Assembly: GCA_000231825.2 (NCBI GenBank) | Contig: JH720357.1 | Span: 179,896 to 243,895 of the forward strand | Direction: 5' to 3' | Length of the DNA: 64,000 nucleotides | DNA from: Tetrahymena elliotti 4EA | Lineage: Eukaryota; Ciliophora; Oligohymenophorea; Hymenostomatida; Tetrahymenidae | Shown here: piece after piece, positions 63,302-64,000 of the stretch | Layout: every line of letters begins with the position of its first letter | Numbering within the stretch: position 1 is the first letter of the stretch | Position numbers and translations under genes: made by a program | Notes under the pieces: model-generated | What the model was told of the DNA's origin: nothing | The model's database searches: none | The model's input: only the letters and a program-made list of their open reading frames with translations

Positions 63302-64000
63302 TTTATTTATTAAATGTTCTTTCAATTATTTTACAATAAACTCATTCTTATTTTTACTACGAAATCCAAATAATAAAAAATATTATTTCTGCCTAATCAA
63401 TTAAAAAGTTGTTAAAAAGATCCATCTAGGTTCATTCTTTTAATTAATGCCTAAGATGATTTATTTAGTAGATAATATTATTTTAAGTCTTCAATAAATT
63501 CTATTTTTTTCTCCAAAAAATGTATGATTAAACACCAATTTTTATTTATCTTTTATGAAATAATTGGTGCTATTTATTGATCATTATTTTAAAATAAAGT
63601 AATCAAATTAATTTTCAACCAAGAACAACAAAATGATTTTTATTTCAAAAAATAAAATCTGAAAAAAGATTTAACTAATTCTTTGTTTGTTTACACTCAT
63701 ACCCATTTAATGCAGTATTTTAGTTAATTTTTGGCCATTTTATAAATTCTTAATAAACATTTTTAGAGGCTTTATGAAAATTGTATAAAATCATTTTTAG
63801 CTGATTTATTTATTAATTGGAGATATCAAATTATTTTTTAGATTTATGCTTATGTTCAATAATATCGAATAATTTTGAAATTTTTAGAAATGTTATTTTG
63901 AATACGTTTTTAATTGAAAGATATTTGTAGGATTAAATTATCAACAATAAAAAAGTGTAGAGAGAATTTGAATATTCTTAAGGTAATGTGAAATTTGATA
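63302..64000. other. AT-rich sequence to window end
   Basis: Downstream of the polycystin-like gene; no gene seen. Confidence 0.5.

Noticed and set aside
1..64000. Bacterial or organellar origin
   Set aside because: Nuclear-type introns, eukaryote-specific proteins (Rpn5, RRP36, polycystin, CCP, Dpy-30) and TAA/TAG as Gln rule this out.
1..64000. tRNA genes, CRISPR arrays, telomeric GGGGTT/CCCCAA repeats, Tetrahymena-type chromosome breakage sequence
   Set aside because: I looked for G+C-rich cloverleaf-sized islands, regular spaced repeats and the known telomere and breakage motifs and saw none; the two G/C runs present do not match telomere repeats.

Overview
The window is nuclear DNA of a ciliate, most likely an oligohymenophorean close to Tetrahymena (inference). 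It is about 75-80% A+T. Long conserved proteins read through only if TAA and TAG are glutamine and TGA is the sole stop. Genes carry short AT-rich GT...AG introns, and intergenic DNA is extremely AT-rich. A standard-code ORF search breaks almost every gene here, so the genes below were read by hand with the ciliate code and splice junctions were set by reading phase.

Layout. 1.8-2.8 kb (-): ABHD17-like serine hydrolase. 3.0-3.9 kb (-): decayed coding-like stretch. 8.4-10.9 kb (+): 843-aa Gln/Asn/Ser-rich protein. 12.7-15.1 kb (-): proteasome lid subunit Rpn5. 15.6-17.3 kb (-): a RING-YEATS fusion gene whose 3' end has been tandemly duplicated; a small unknown gene lies just upstream. 18.3-19.5 kb (-): rRNA-processing factor RRP36. 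19.8-20.8 kb (+): RMI1-like OB-fold protein. 22.2-34.8 kb (+): three tandem paralogs of a two-pass membrane protein in repeating units of about 5.1 kb, followed at 35.6 kb by a PEX4-like ubiquitin-conjugating enzyme whose 5' end also survives as relics inside the repeats. 37.7-41.2 kb (+): a predicted pseudokinase with a leucine-rich repeat array, each repeat being its own 90-bp phase-symmetric exon. 43.1-43.5 kb (-): a minimal Dpy-30. 44.5-49.4 kb (-): cytosolic carboxypeptidase (tubulin-deglutamylase family) with a very long low-complexity tail. 51.4-52.3 kb (+): secretory canopy/saposin-like protein with six exons. 53.7-57.1 kb (-): 1056-aa coiled-coil protein with a zinc motif. 60.1-63.3 kb (+): polycystin-2-like cation channel.

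There is no operon logic; genes are independent units on both strands. Two loose themes occur: chromatin and genome maintenance (RING-YEATS, Dpy-30, RMI1-like) and cilia (carboxypeptidase, polycystin; Dpy-30 domains also occur in axonemes). The most unusual items are the RING-YEATS fusion with its duplicated 3' end, the exon-per-repeat LRR array attached to a kinase-like domain lacking catalytic residues, and the tandem family that carries stubs of its neighbour. No tRNA, rRNA, CRISPR array, telomere repeat or complete transposon was seen.
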